Shown: positions 8,839-16,663 of the stretch, one piece after another | Layout of the letters: the number at the start of each line of letters is the position of its first letter | Position numbering within the stretch: position 1 is the stretch's first letter | DNA from: Embleya sp051903075 | GTDB taxonomy: Bacteria; Actinomycetota; Actinomycetes; Streptomycetales; Streptomycetaceae | NCBI RefSeq assembly: GCF_051903075.1 | Contig: NZ_CP182423.1 | Coordinates: 868,001 to 932,000, forward strand | Length of the DNA stretch: 64,000 nucleotides | Direction: 5' to 3' | Made by a program: the position numbers and the translations under genes | Notes under the pieces: model-generated | What the model was told of the DNA's origin: nothing | The model's input: the letters and a program-made list of their open reading frames with translations, nothing else | The model's database searches: none

Positions 8839-9666
8839 ATGAACAGCCAGACCAATCCCTCTGTCCGCCTTCGGCGCGCCGTTCGGTTCTCCGTGGGAAT
8901 CGCCCTTGGCGCTGCGATCGGCGTTCTCGGGCTCAGTGCCTGCGACGACTCGGACGACACGAGCAAGGCCACCGTGGGCCGGGCCGATTCGACCGCGTCC
9001 CCGGCCGGTGCCGGGACTCGGAACGCGAAGCTCGCCAAGTTGCTTTGGATGGGTGACTCCATCGGCGAAGTCGAGGCTCCCGCGCTGGGCGCGGCGATGA
9101 AGGCCAACGGGACCGAGTTCAAGTCGATCGCGGCCGCCGGTGGCGGTGGTGTCATCGGCGAGGTCGCCGAACCGACCTGGGAACAGCTGCCGAAGGAACT
9201 CGGCTCCTTCAAGCCGAATGTCGTCGTTTACCAGATCACGACCTACGACTGGGGCAAGTCCGAGGAACAACAAGCCAGTTACGAACGACTGGTCAAGACG
9301 GTGACCGACGCGGGCGCCGAACTCGTCATCGTGTCGGCGCCGCCGTTCCGGATCGACGACTTCTACAAGCCGCACGAGGCCGAGATCAAGTCCGCCCCCA
9401 AGGCGGCCAAGGACGTGGCGGACAAGCATCCGGGCAGGGTGCACTTCCTCGACGCCGCGGCCCTGTGGGGTACCGACGGCGCCGCCGCCAAGGCACAGCG
9501 GAGCGACGACGGCATCCACTCGTGTCAGCAGGGCGCTGCCGCGTTCGCCCACTGGTTGGGCAAGGAACTCGGCAGGCGGTACTCCTTCGCACCGGCGGCG
9601 GCGGACCGCTGGGCCACCGGCGCGTGGACCGGCGACAAGGTGTACGCACGACTCGGCTGCAAGTAG
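8839..9666 (+). CDS. SGNH-hydrolase-like lipoprotein
   Basis: 275 residues. Lipoprotein signal with lipobox LSAC (Cys35), a Ser/Thr-rich linker, then an SGNH/GDSL fold: block I WMGDSIGE with nucleophile Ser74, a Gly-rich GGGG block, and the catalytic Asp/His pair in SDDGIHSC near residue 228. It is followed after 99 bases by an acyltransferase-3 membrane protein. In many bacteria (OafA-type) the SGNH domain is fused to the C terminus of acyltransferase-3; here the two are separate, so this protein probably completes O-acyl transfer or removal on an extracellular glycan. Chosen start has GAGGTG just upstream. Confidence 0.85.
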   Translation: MNSQTNPSVRLRRAVRFSVGIALGAAIGVLGLSACDDSDDTSKATVGRADSTASPAGAGTRNAKLAKLLWMGDSIGEVEAPALGAAMKANGTEFKSIAAAGGGGVIGEVAEPTWEQLPKELGSFKPNVVVYQITTYDWGKSEEQQASYERLVKTVTDAGAELVIVSAPPFRIDDFYKPHEAEIKSAPKAAKDVADKHPGRVHFLDAAALWGTDGAAAKAQRSDDGIHSCQQGAAAFAHWLGKELGRRYSFAPAAADRWATGAWTGDKVYARLGCK

Positions 9667-9765
9667 TCGACCCGGGGCGACACGCTCGCCTCCCCGGCCA
9701 CAGTTGATCGAGGGGCGGAACGGGCCCGAGTTCGTTCCGCCCCGCGCTTTTCGGAGAACTACCCC

Positions 9766-11037
9766 ATGCCTGCGCAGACTTCCCCTCGGCGTACCCATCG
9801 GCGGGCTCCCGCGCCGTCCGCAACGCCCGCGACAGCCGCGAGTGCGCCCACCTCCGCCAGAGCGCACATCGGGCCACTGGACGGTCTGCGCGGTGTGGCC
9901 GTCGCGGCGGTACTGCTCTTTCACGCCGGCAACTTCGGCGGCGGCTTCCTGGGCGTCGACCTGTTCTTCGTGCTGTCCGGCTACCTGATCACCGGGCTGC
10001 TGCTCAAGGAGGCGGCGGCCCGCGACGGCCGCATCAACCTCGTCGCCTTCTGGGGCCGCCGAGCCCGCCGCCTCCTGCCCGCGCTCGCCGTCATGGTGTC
10101 CGGCACCCTGCTGCTGGTATCGGCATTCGGATCGCCCGCGCTGATCCGAAACGCGCTCGACGACGGCCCGTGGGTGGTGGCGAACCTCGCCAACTGGCAC
10201 TTCATCGCGGATCGGATGGGCTATTGGAACTCCGGCGACACCCGCGTCTTCAGCCATCTGTGGAGCATCGCCGTCGAGGAGCAGTTCTATCTGTTCTGGC
10301 CGCTGCTCCTGGTCCTGGTGGCCCGAGGCCGGCATGCGGGCCGTAACGTCGCCGTCGTCGCGGCGACGGGGGCCCTTGCCTCGCCGGCCCTGATGCTCCA
10401 CCTCACCGATTCGATCGACAGCACCCGGGTGTACGAAGGCACCGACACCCGTGCCTTCTCCCTGCTCCTGGGCGCCCTGATGGCCACCGGGCCGGCCACT
10501 CGCGCGGTGGCCCGACTGGGCGAACGCCCGGCCGGGTGGTTCTCGTTCGCCCTGGTGTGCGGCATCGGCACGTACTGGATCCTGGCCGACGGAGAGGATT
10601 CCCCGTCACTGTTCCAGGGGGGAATGTTCCTGCACGCGCTGGCCGCCGCCGTCCTCATCGCGTGCCTCACCCGGGCACCGGGCAGCCCCGTCGGCCGCGT
10701 CCTGGGCTGCGCCCCGGCGCGCTGGACCGGTCTGATCTCGTACAGCCTCTACCTGTGGCACTGGCCGGTCTATCTGCTGCTGGACGAGGAACGCCTCGGC
10801 TTCGCGGGCTGGGGTCGGACGGCCGTCATCGTGGTCGTTTCCGTCGCCGCCGCCGTACTTTCCAAGCTCCTGGTGGAGGATCCGATCCGTTTCCGGGGCC
10901 ATTGGGCGCGTGGCCGGACCGGGGCCGTCGCCCTGATGGCCACGTTCGCCGCGATGGCGGCCCTGTGGGCGGTCGTACCGGAGCCGCACAGCGGGGCGTC
11001 CTCCGTGGATGTCACCCAACTGGCGGACGAATATTGA
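9766..11037 (+). CDS. Acyltransferase-3 (OafA/YrhL-type) membrane protein
   Basis: 423 residues, about ten membrane segments after a Pro/Ala/Thr-rich N terminus. Family motifs: LDGLRGVAVAAVLLFHAG with the catalytic-type His, FLGVDLFFVLSGYLIT, the RRARRLLPAL block and HLWSIAVEEQFYLFWP. It moves acyl groups from a cytoplasmic donor across the membrane to a cell-surface sugar. It stops soon after the last membrane segment, lacking the SGNH domain that many homologues carry, and the adjacent upstream gene encodes just such a domain as a lipoprotein. The acceptor is unknown. Confidence 0.93.
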   Translation: MPAQTSPRRTHRRAPAPSATPATAASAPTSARAHIGPLDGLRGVAVAAVLLFHAGNFGGGFLGVDLFFVLSGYLITGLLLKEAAARDGRINLVAFWGRRARRLLPALAVMVSGTLLLVSAFGSPALIRNALDDGPWVVANLANWHFIADRMGYWNSGDTRVFSHLWSIAVEEQFYLFWPLLLVLVARGRHAGRNVAVVAATGALASPALMLHLTDSIDSTRVYEGTDTRAFSLLLGALMATGPATRAVARLGERPAGWFSFALVCGIGTYWILADGEDSPSLFQGGMFLHALAAAVLIACLTRAPGSPVGRVLGCAPARWTGLISYSLYLWHWPVYLLLDEERLGFAGWGRTAVIVVVSVAAAVLSKLLVEDPIRFRGHWARGRTGAVALMATFAAMAALWAVVPEPHSGASSVDVTQLADEY

Positions 11038-11105
11038 CGGTACCGGACACGACGACCGGCCGACCGCGCAAGCGGCCGGCCGGTCGCCCGGCGATCGAAG
11101 CGGGT

Positions 11106-11455
11106 TCACGATTGCGGGAAGCTGTACCGGTATCCCTGCTCGTCGAACCACGCCAGGAGCTTCTCCATGGCCTGGAAGGACTGTTCGCGATCGCCGCCCC
11201 CGTCGTGCATCAAAACGGTGGGACCCTTGGCCAGTTGTTGTTGGACGCGGGTGACGATGGTGTCGACTCCGGGGCGCTGGTAGTCGCTCGGGTCGACGTT
11301 CCAACCGAGGGGCCGCATGCCGTGATCGGCGGCGACCCGGCGGCTTTCCGGGGTGAACGCGCCACCGGGTGCGCGGTAGTACCAGATCCGTCGGCCTGCC
11401 GACGCCTGGTCGATCATGTTCTTGGCGTCGAGGATCTCCTGCGTCTGGTAATCGA
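11106..11455 (-). pseudogene. 3' fragment of a polysaccharide deacetylase (NodB domain)
   Basis: About 115 C-terminal residues survive: EILDAKNMIDQA, the RAPGG block (NodB motif 3), LGWNVDPSDY (motif 4) and VLMHDGGG (motif 5), ending in a normal stop. The N-terminal catalytic parts, with the metal-binding TFDDGP and H-x3-H motifs, are absent: upstream of about 11455 the frame runs antisense into a response-regulator sequence. A deletion joined this gene to the divergent response regulator, so the fragment should be inactive. Exact breakpoint is uncertain within about ten bases. Confidence 0.85.
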
Positions 11456-11726
11456 CCGGGCCGCGCTCATCGTGTCCAAGAACGGAACCGAACTCACGCT
11501 CGCGCCCTCCGAACTCAAGCTGCTGCTGTACCTGTCCGCCTCCGCCGGGCGCGTGTACAGCCGCGACATCCTCCTCGAACGGGTCTGGGAGCACAGCTAC
11601 GCCGGCGACGCCCGGCTGGTCGACGCGTGCGTGTTGCGCCTGCGCGGGAAGGTCGAGGACGACCCACGCCGCCCCCGCTACGTGCAGACGGTGCGCGGAT
11701 TCGGCTACCGCTTCGGTCCGCTGTGA
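11447..11726 (+). pseudogene. 3' fragment of an OmpR-family response regulator (DNA-binding domain only)
   Basis: Begins abruptly at L-V-I-D-R-A-A-L, the first strand of a winged-helix trans_reg_C domain, and continues through ELTLAPSELKLLLYLSASAG, the recognition region RLVDACVLRLRGKVE and a normal end GFGYRF. The whole receiver domain and linker are missing; the sequence to the left is the antisense of a deacetylase. The stop overlaps the kinase start (GTGA at 11723-11726), showing that the original operon was regulator-kinase-lipoprotein. Without a receiver it cannot be phosphorylated, and no convincing start codon is present. Confidence 0.85.
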
Positions 11727-13249
11727 CCGCGTCCACCACGTCCACCCCGCGTTCCGCGCCCGGGTCACCGCGCGCTCGCGGACGCCGGTTGTCGCCGCGT
11801 GGCCTGCGCCCCCGGCTGATCGTCGCGTTTCTCCTGGTCGCCGCGTTCAGCGCACTGATCACCTCCGCGCTGACGTTCGACAAGGCCCGCGACGCGATCC
11901 TCGACCGCACCGAGGACGCCGCGACCGACGAACTACGTGCCCAACTCGACGCGCGCGCCCCCGACCTGGCGTATCCGCCCAGTGCCGAGAACCTGCTGGA
12001 GCTGACCGTACTGCTCAACCGCGCGGGCACCCCGCGCAACTGGCGTACACACGTGTCGTACCAGGACGGCCCGCTCGTCCCCGCCGAGGCGCCCGGTGAT
12101 CCCGGCGCGATCACCGCCGCCCTGCGATCCGCGGTGTTGCGGAAGAACGGCGCGGTGGCCCAGCGCGTCGCGCGGCCCGGCGGCCCGTGGCTGGTCGTCG
12201 GCATGCCGATCCTCCACGCGGGACCCGAGAGCACCCCCACCCGGATCGTGGTGTACGCCGAAATGTCCCTGCGCGGGGAACAGGCCGACATCCACGCCCT
12301 GGTCACCGCGGCCCGCTACGGCGCGATCCCCGCCGTCGGGCTCGCCCTCGTCCCGGCGCTCGTCGCCGCCGCGCACGTCCTGCGCCCAGTACGGCGGCTG
12401 CGCGCGGGCGCCCACCGGATCACCGAGGGCGACCTCGACACCCGCATCCCCGTCCACGGCAACGACGAACTCGCGGACCTGACCACGACGTTCAACACCA
12501 TGGCCGACACCATCGAACGCGACGCCACCGAACTGCGCCGCCTCGAAGCCGGCGCCCGCCGATTCGCCGCCGACGTCTCCCACGAACTGCGCACCCCCCT
12601 CGCGGCGATGGTCGCCGTCACCGAGGTCCTCGACGAGGACACCGCCCATCTGGACCCCGACACCTCCGAGGCGCTGCGCCTGGTCGCCGAGGAGACCCGC
12701 AAACTCGCGCGCATGGTCGACGACCTCATGGAGATCTCCCGCTTCGACGCGGGCGCCGCGATCCTGCACACCGACGAGGTCGACGTCGCCGGCTCGGTAC
12801 GCCGAACCCTGCGCGCCCGCGGCTGGAGCGACCGGGTCGACACCGAACTCCCCGACGGGATCCGGGTCGTCCTGGACCCTCGACGCTTCGACGTCGCCCT
12901 CGCCAACCTGGTCGGCAACGCGCTGCGGCACGGCGGCGCCCCCGTCCGGGTCGTGCTGCGCCGCGCCGACGACCGCGTCGCCGTCGATGTCGTCGACCAC
13001 GGCCCCGGCCTCGATCCGGCCGTACTCGCGCACATCTTCGATCGTTTCTACAAGGCCGACTCGGCCCGGACCCGATCCGACGGCAGCGGCCTGGGACTTG
13101 CCATCGCGCGCGAGAACATCCACCTGCACGGCGGCACCCTGCACGCGACCTCCACCGCGAACGAGGGCACCGTGTTCACCATCGAACTCCCGCTCGTACC
13201 AGTACCACCGGTCGTCGTGCCGGACACCCGCCGTCCGGAGGATCAGTGA
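11723..13249 (+). CDS. Sensor histidine kinase with HAMP domain
   Basis: 508 residues: membrane segment at about 32-55, an extracellular sensor of about 150 residues, second membrane segment near 205-225, HAMP (LRPVRRLRAGAHRITEGDLD), dimerisation/phosphoacceptor helix FAADVSHELRTPLA with His287, then the ATPase domain with N box NLVGNALRHG, DHGPGLD and GSGLGLAIARE. All catalytic motifs are intact. Layout recalls CseC/AfsQ2-type kinases of cell-envelope stress. Its partner regulator just upstream is a truncated fragment and the promoter region was deleted with it, so the gene may be silent or the kinase may be an orphan. GTG start overlaps the regulator stop. Confidence 0.93.
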   Translation: MTASTTSTPRSAPGSPRARGRRLSPRGLRPRLIVAFLLVAAFSALITSALTFDKARDAILDRTEDAATDELRAQLDARAPDLAYPPSAENLLELTVLLNRAGTPRNWRTHVSYQDGPLVPAEAPGDPGAITAALRSAVLRKNGAVAQRVARPGGPWLVVGMPILHAGPESTPTRIVVYAEMSLRGEQADIHALVTAARYGAIPAVGLALVPALVAAAHVLRPVRRLRAGAHRITEGDLDTRIPVHGNDELADLTTTFNTMADTIERDATELRRLEAGARRFAADVSHELRTPLAAMVAVTEVLDEDTAHLDPDTSEALRLVAEETRKLARMVDDLMEISRFDAGAAILHTDEVDVAGSVRRTLRARGWSDRVDTELPDGIRVVLDPRRFDVALANLVGNALRHGGAPVRVVLRRADDRVAVDVVDHGPGLDPAVLAHIFDRFYKADSARTRSDGSGLGLAIARENIHLHGGTLHATSTANEGTVFTIELPLVPVPPVVVPDTRRPEDQ

Positions 13250-13800
13250 AGCTCGCCGTCACCGTGGCCGCCGCCGCCATGGCCGCCCTCGTCGCCGGAT
13301 GCGGCATCTCGACCACGACGCCGCACGGAGTCGGCCCTCCGGCCAAGGGTGTTCCCCAGGTCGGCGCCGTCCCCGACCGCACGCGCCTGTTCTTCGCGAC
13401 CTCCGACGGTGTGCAAGCCGTGTCCCGACCCACCGACACGTCCCTCGACCCCGGCCAGGCGATCGCGTTGCTCCTGAAGGGACCGACGGAGGCCGAACAG
13501 CGGCGGGGATTCTCGACCGCCCTGGCGGAGGTGGCCGGCCGGGTCGACGTCGACACCGGAGACGGCGGCGTCACGCTCACGCTGCCCCTCGACGCCGGCC
13601 GGGTGCCGGTGGACGCGATCCACCAACTCACCTGCACCGCGGCCAACGCCCGCGTTCCGGGCGGCCGACCCTCCACCGACGTCGACGTCAACTTCCGCGA
13701 ACTCGGCAAGCCGGGCCTGTGGGGTCCGCTGCACTGCGACATCGCCGGCTACAACGCGCAGCCCGAGCGGCCCACTCCCCAGGCGAGCCGGTCCGGCTGA
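13246..13800 (+). CDS. Lipoprotein with GerMN-like domain, accessory to the kinase
   Basis: 184 residues. Signal VKLAVTVAAAAMAALVAGC with lipobox Cys19; GGAGG precedes the GTG, which overlaps the kinase stop (GTGA). The mature part has RTRLFFATSDGVQAVSRP, a P-x-x-A-I-A-L-L-L-K-G-P-T-E segment and GVTLTLPLDAGRVPVDAIHQLTCTA, the pattern of GerMN domains. Operons regulator-kinase-lipoprotein are known in actinomycetes (for example mtrAB-lpqB and the afsQ and cse loci), where the lipoprotein tunes the kinase from outside the membrane. A function here is inferred from that arrangement. Confidence 0.85.
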   Translation: MKLAVTVAAAAMAALVAGCGISTTTPHGVGPPAKGVPQVGAVPDRTRLFFATSDGVQAVSRPTDTSLDPGQAIALLLKGPTEAEQRRGFSTALAEVAGRVDVDTGDGGVTLTLPLDAGRVPVDAIHQLTCTAANARVPGGRPSTDVDVNFRELGKPGLWGPLHCDIAGYNAQPERPTPQASRSG

Positions 13801-13813
13801 ATCCGCCGAACCT

Positions 13814-13828
13814 CGGGCCGGGGGCCCG
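13814..13828. terminator. Small hairpin after the kinase-lipoprotein operon
   Basis: CGGGCC GGG GGCCCG, 14 bases after the lipoprotein stop codon, extended by an outer CTC/GAG pairing across a small bulge. Probably a terminator of the plus-strand operon; the stem is short. Confidence 0.5.
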
Positions 13829-14008
13829 GTCGAGTCGCCATGTCGCCATAAAACAGGCAGCGGCCGTGAGCCGGCCGGCCGCATGGGGAGATACCCACAC
13901 CTGCATCCTCTCGGAACGCAACGATGGTGTCGATCGAACCGGGGGTCGGGTGCGGATCGTGCGCGCGGCGCCTCCGACAGACGCCGTACGGAGAGGACGT
14001 GGCGGGCG

Positions 14009-14974
14009 ATGCGCTTACAACCGGTGAGAGTGGCGGCCGGATGTCTGGTGGTGGTCGTGCTCATGGGCCTGGCGGTCGGATGCGGTGGTTCCCCGCCCAC
14101 GCGGCGCCCGTTACCCGCGGCGGTTGTCGGAGCGCCGGCGGCGACACCGCCCGCCGCGCCGCCGGCCGTGTGCGATCCGTGGGCCAGTCTGCGGCCGACG
14201 AACGCCGACGACGGGCCGGCGATCACCCGGATCCGGCAGAACGGCCTCCTGGTCGCGGGCATCGACCTCAACAGTTACCTATGGGGGTCCGTCGACCCGG
14301 CGACGGGCGAGGTCGTCGGGTTCGACATCGACATCGTGTGGGCCATCGCCCGCGGGATCCTGGGCCCGAACGCCCGGGTCAGGTTCGTGACCATGTCCCC
14401 CGACCAGCGTGTCCCGCGGCTCCGGGCCCGAGACGTCGACGTGATGGTGCGGACGATGACCATCACGTGTCAACGCAAGTCCGAAGTGGCCTTCTCCACC
14501 GTCTACTTCCGCAGCGGCCAGCAGCTCGTGGTGCCCAAGGGATCGCCCGTGCGGGCATTCGACGCCTCGCTGCGCGGACGGCGGGTGTGCGTGGGCGCGG
14601 GCACCACGGCTGTGGACGTACTGGCACAGGCGAACCTGGGCGCGATCGTCGACCTCGCCGACAACCATCTCGACTGCCTGGTGCGCCTACAGGAAGGTCA
14701 GACCGACGCGATCCTCACACACGGTTCACTCGCCGCGGGACTCGCCGCACAGGACCCGATGATCCGCGTATTGGAACCACGCCTGGACGAAACGTTGTAC
14801 GGCGTCGCGATGAATCTCAACGACACCGACCTCGTCCGCCGGGTCAACGCGATCCTGGAGAACTACCGCGCAGGCGGCCCGAACAGCCCATGGATGGCCT
14901 CCTACCGAAAGTGGCTGGCCGCGAACCTCTCCGACCCCACCGCAACCCCACCCCCCGCCCGCTACGTGGACTGA
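14009..14974 (+). CDS. Amino-acid-type (family 3) solute-binding lipoprotein, orphan
   Basis: 321 residues. Signal with lipobox AVGC (Cys25), a Pro/Ala-rich linker, then an SBP family 3 fold: ITRIRQNGLLVAGIDLNSYLWGSVDPATGEVVGFDIDIVWAIA and later STVYFRSGQQLVV. Two Cys pairs in the mature part may form disulfides. Such proteins bind glutamate or other polar amino acids for an ABC importer, but no permease or ATPase gene is nearby. Orphan binding lipoproteins of this type can instead act as sensors with kinases; this is only a possibility. The ATG is preceded by GGAGAGG at 12 bases. A perfect terminator follows the stop. Confidence 0.85.
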   Translation: MRLQPVRVAAGCLVVVVLMGLAVGCGGSPPTRRPLPAAVVGAPAATPPAAPPAVCDPWASLRPTNADDGPAITRIRQNGLLVAGIDLNSYLWGSVDPATGEVVGFDIDIVWAIARGILGPNARVRFVTMSPDQRVPRLRARDVDVMVRTMTITCQRKSEVAFSTVYFRSGQQLVVPKGSPVRAFDASLRGRRVCVGAGTTAVDVLAQANLGAIVDLADNHLDCLVRLQEGQTDAILTHGSLAAGLAAQDPMIRVLEPRLDETLYGVAMNLNDTDLVRRVNAILENYRAGGPNSPWMASYRKWLAANLSDPTATPPPARYVD

Positions 14975-15013
14975 GCGGCGGGCCACGAGGTCGACCACCT
15001 CGTGGCCCGCCGC
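14975..15013. terminator. Bidirectional hairpin terminator
   Basis: Perfect 17-bp arms (GCGGCGGGCCACGAGGT and its complement) around a five-base loop, beginning directly after the stop of the binding-protein gene and 30 bases from the stop of the convergent lipoprotein gene. It should end transcripts from both sides. Confidence 0.88.
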
Positions 15014-15043
15014 CCGGGCATCCTCGCCTCACATGACGGGTCG

Positions 15044-16438
15044 TCAGCCCGTGATCTCGGCCACCTTGGACAGCTGGCCGGTGATCATCGCGGACGGCAC
15101 CTCGGCCGGGCCGTTCTGTGCGAACGACGCCATCTGCATGGCGACGTTGCCCTTCACGGCGACCACGAGGTAGGCGTACAGGCGTCCGTCCGTGGGGTGG
15201 TCGTCGCGCATCCGGAACGCCACGGTGTCCGCGCCGTTGCGCCCGACGGAGACCTCGGTGATCGTGTACCGGTCGACCGTGCCGTCGTCGTTGGTCTCGT
15301 TGAACGAGGAGCAGACCTTGAGCGCCGCGACGTAGGCGTCGAACTCCCGCTTCAGCACCGCGCGTTGGCCGCTCGACAGTTCGGTGATCACGCCCTCGGT
15401 GGGCTGTACGGTCGCGTCGAGGGTCGTCTTGCGATAGTTCTGCTGAACCGCGGCGGTGCGCTGGTCCAGTGAGGTGTCCAGCAACGGTGCACACCGCGGG
15501 TCGGACAGTCGGGGTGCGGCCTCGGGCGTCGCGGGTTCCGGGCCCTCGGCCGAGTACTCCGCCGGAATCTCCTGCGCGTCGAGCAGCGCCGCCGTCAGTG
15601 TGTCGGCGGTCGGGATCGTTCTGCTCTCCGCGCTCCGCGTGGCCGACGGCTCGGCGGTGGGCCGCGCCGGCTGGGACGGGGAACTCCCCGTGTCGGGCGG
15701 CATCTTGACGAGCCTGGAGAGCTGGGCGCTCACGAACGGGCCGGTGTCGGCGGGGTCGCCCTTGCCCGGCGTCGCGAACGACGTGACGGCGAGACCGGTG
15801 GTGCCCTGGAGAACCAGGGTGTTGACGGCGGTGCCGAGCAACCGGCCGTTGCCGGAGACGGCGACCTTGTACGAGACGCTGTCCTTGCCCCGCACGCCGA
15901 CCTTGACGTCGGTCACGGCGAAGGTCGTGACGTCGCCGCCTTCGGTGAGTGTGTAGTGCGCGCAGGAACTCAGCGCCTTGATGCCGTCGTCGAGTTGCTT
16001 CTGCAGCACGTCGCGCGGCGCGCTGGACAGGCTCACCCGCACCGAGTCGTCCGACTCCGGGTCCGCGGGAGCGATGGCGTACGACCGCTCGGCGTGGCCG
16101 ACCGGGTGCGACGTGCCGCCGCTGCCCAGCGCCACGCATTCGGCGGGGCTGACCACCTGGCCGGGCTTGTCCGGTGACCGTTCGTTCGACACCTTGCCGC
16201 CGCCGTATCCGGCGGGGATGTCCTTGCCGTCGATGAGGACCGCGGACAGCTGCCGGTCCGTCGCCGGGGTCGCGTTCTGGTCCCCCTTGCCGCTGTCGGC
16301 GGATGTCGAAGCGGACCCGGACGGCTTGTCCTTGGCGTCGCCGCCCGACTTCTCGCAGGCCGTGAGGCCGAAGAGCGCGAGTGCGGTCAGCGGTACAACA
16401 ACTTTGCTCGCCGCGCGACGCGGCATGGTGATACGCAC
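15044..16438 (-). CDS. Lipoprotein with two tandem PknH-sensor-like domains
   Basis: 464 residues. Signal with lipobox LTAC (Cys28), a Ser/Lys-rich linker, then two related domains of about 200 residues, each starting L-x-A-x-L-x-D-x-x-x-I-P and ending with Q-L-S-[RK]-[LV]. Each carries one Cys in its N-terminal third (AEC, PRC) and one after a helix (SSCAHYT, KVCSSF), so a disulfide per domain is likely. The pattern resembles the extracellular sensor domain of mycobacterial PknH; no kinase is attached or nearby. The GTG at 16438 is preferred because GGGGGG lies six bases upstream; an ATG at 16426 is possible. Exposed outside the membrane; role unknown. Confidence 0.8.
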   Translation of the reverse strand: MRITMPRRAASKVVVPLTALALFGLTACEKSGGDAKDKPSGSASTSADSGKGDQNATPATDRQLSAVLIDGKDIPAGYGGGKVSNERSPDKPGQVVSPAECVALGSGGTSHPVGHAERSYAIAPADPESDDSVRVSLSSAPRDVLQKQLDDGIKALSSCAHYTLTEGGDVTTFAVTDVKVGVRGKDSVSYKVAVSGNGRLLGTAVNTLVLQGTTGLAVTSFATPGKGDPADTGPFVSAQLSRLVKMPPDTGSSPSQPARPTAEPSATRSAESRTIPTADTLTAALLDAQEIPAEYSAEGPEPATPEAAPRLSDPRCAPLLDTSLDQRTAAVQQNYRKTTLDATVQPTEGVITELSSGQRAVLKREFDAYVAALKVCSSFNETNDDGTVDRYTITEVSVGRNGADTVAFRMRDDHPTDGRLYAYLVVAVKGNVAMQMASFAQNGPAEVPSAMITGQLSKVAEITG

Positions 16439-16496
16439 CGTGAACCCCCCAGTTCGGTGTCTGTCGCGGACCACGACGCCGCCGTGTATGTGACGC

Positions 16497-16529
16497 GGGT
16501 ACCCGTAACCCCCCTGGTGCCGGGTACCC
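16497..16529. promoter_or_regulatory. Pair of GGGTACCC palindromes
   Basis: Two exact 8-bp palindromes GGGTACCC at 16497-16504 and 16522-16529, 25 bases apart, lie 60-90 bases upstream of the two-domain lipoprotein start. They may be an operator. Similar GGTACC-rich elements recur upstream of two other genes in this window (27756 and 34937). Confidence 0.35.
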
Positions 16530-16663
16530 GACGGCAGCGCCGTGCTTGTGATCACGACCCTAAAGCCACCGACCACGCCCGCCGGCCCCTGTTACCGGAA
16601 CGGCACAATCCGGGGACACATGTGACATCCGGGCCTCGGGCGGCCCACGCTGCCCGCAGGGCG

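Noticed and set aside
10536..11726. One long open frame running from the acyltransferase region into the response-regulator domain, as a fusion gene
   Set aside because: The left part is out of frame with the acyltransferase and antisense to the deacetylase; only the part right of about 11447 matches a protein family. Open frames of this kind are common in GC-rich DNA.
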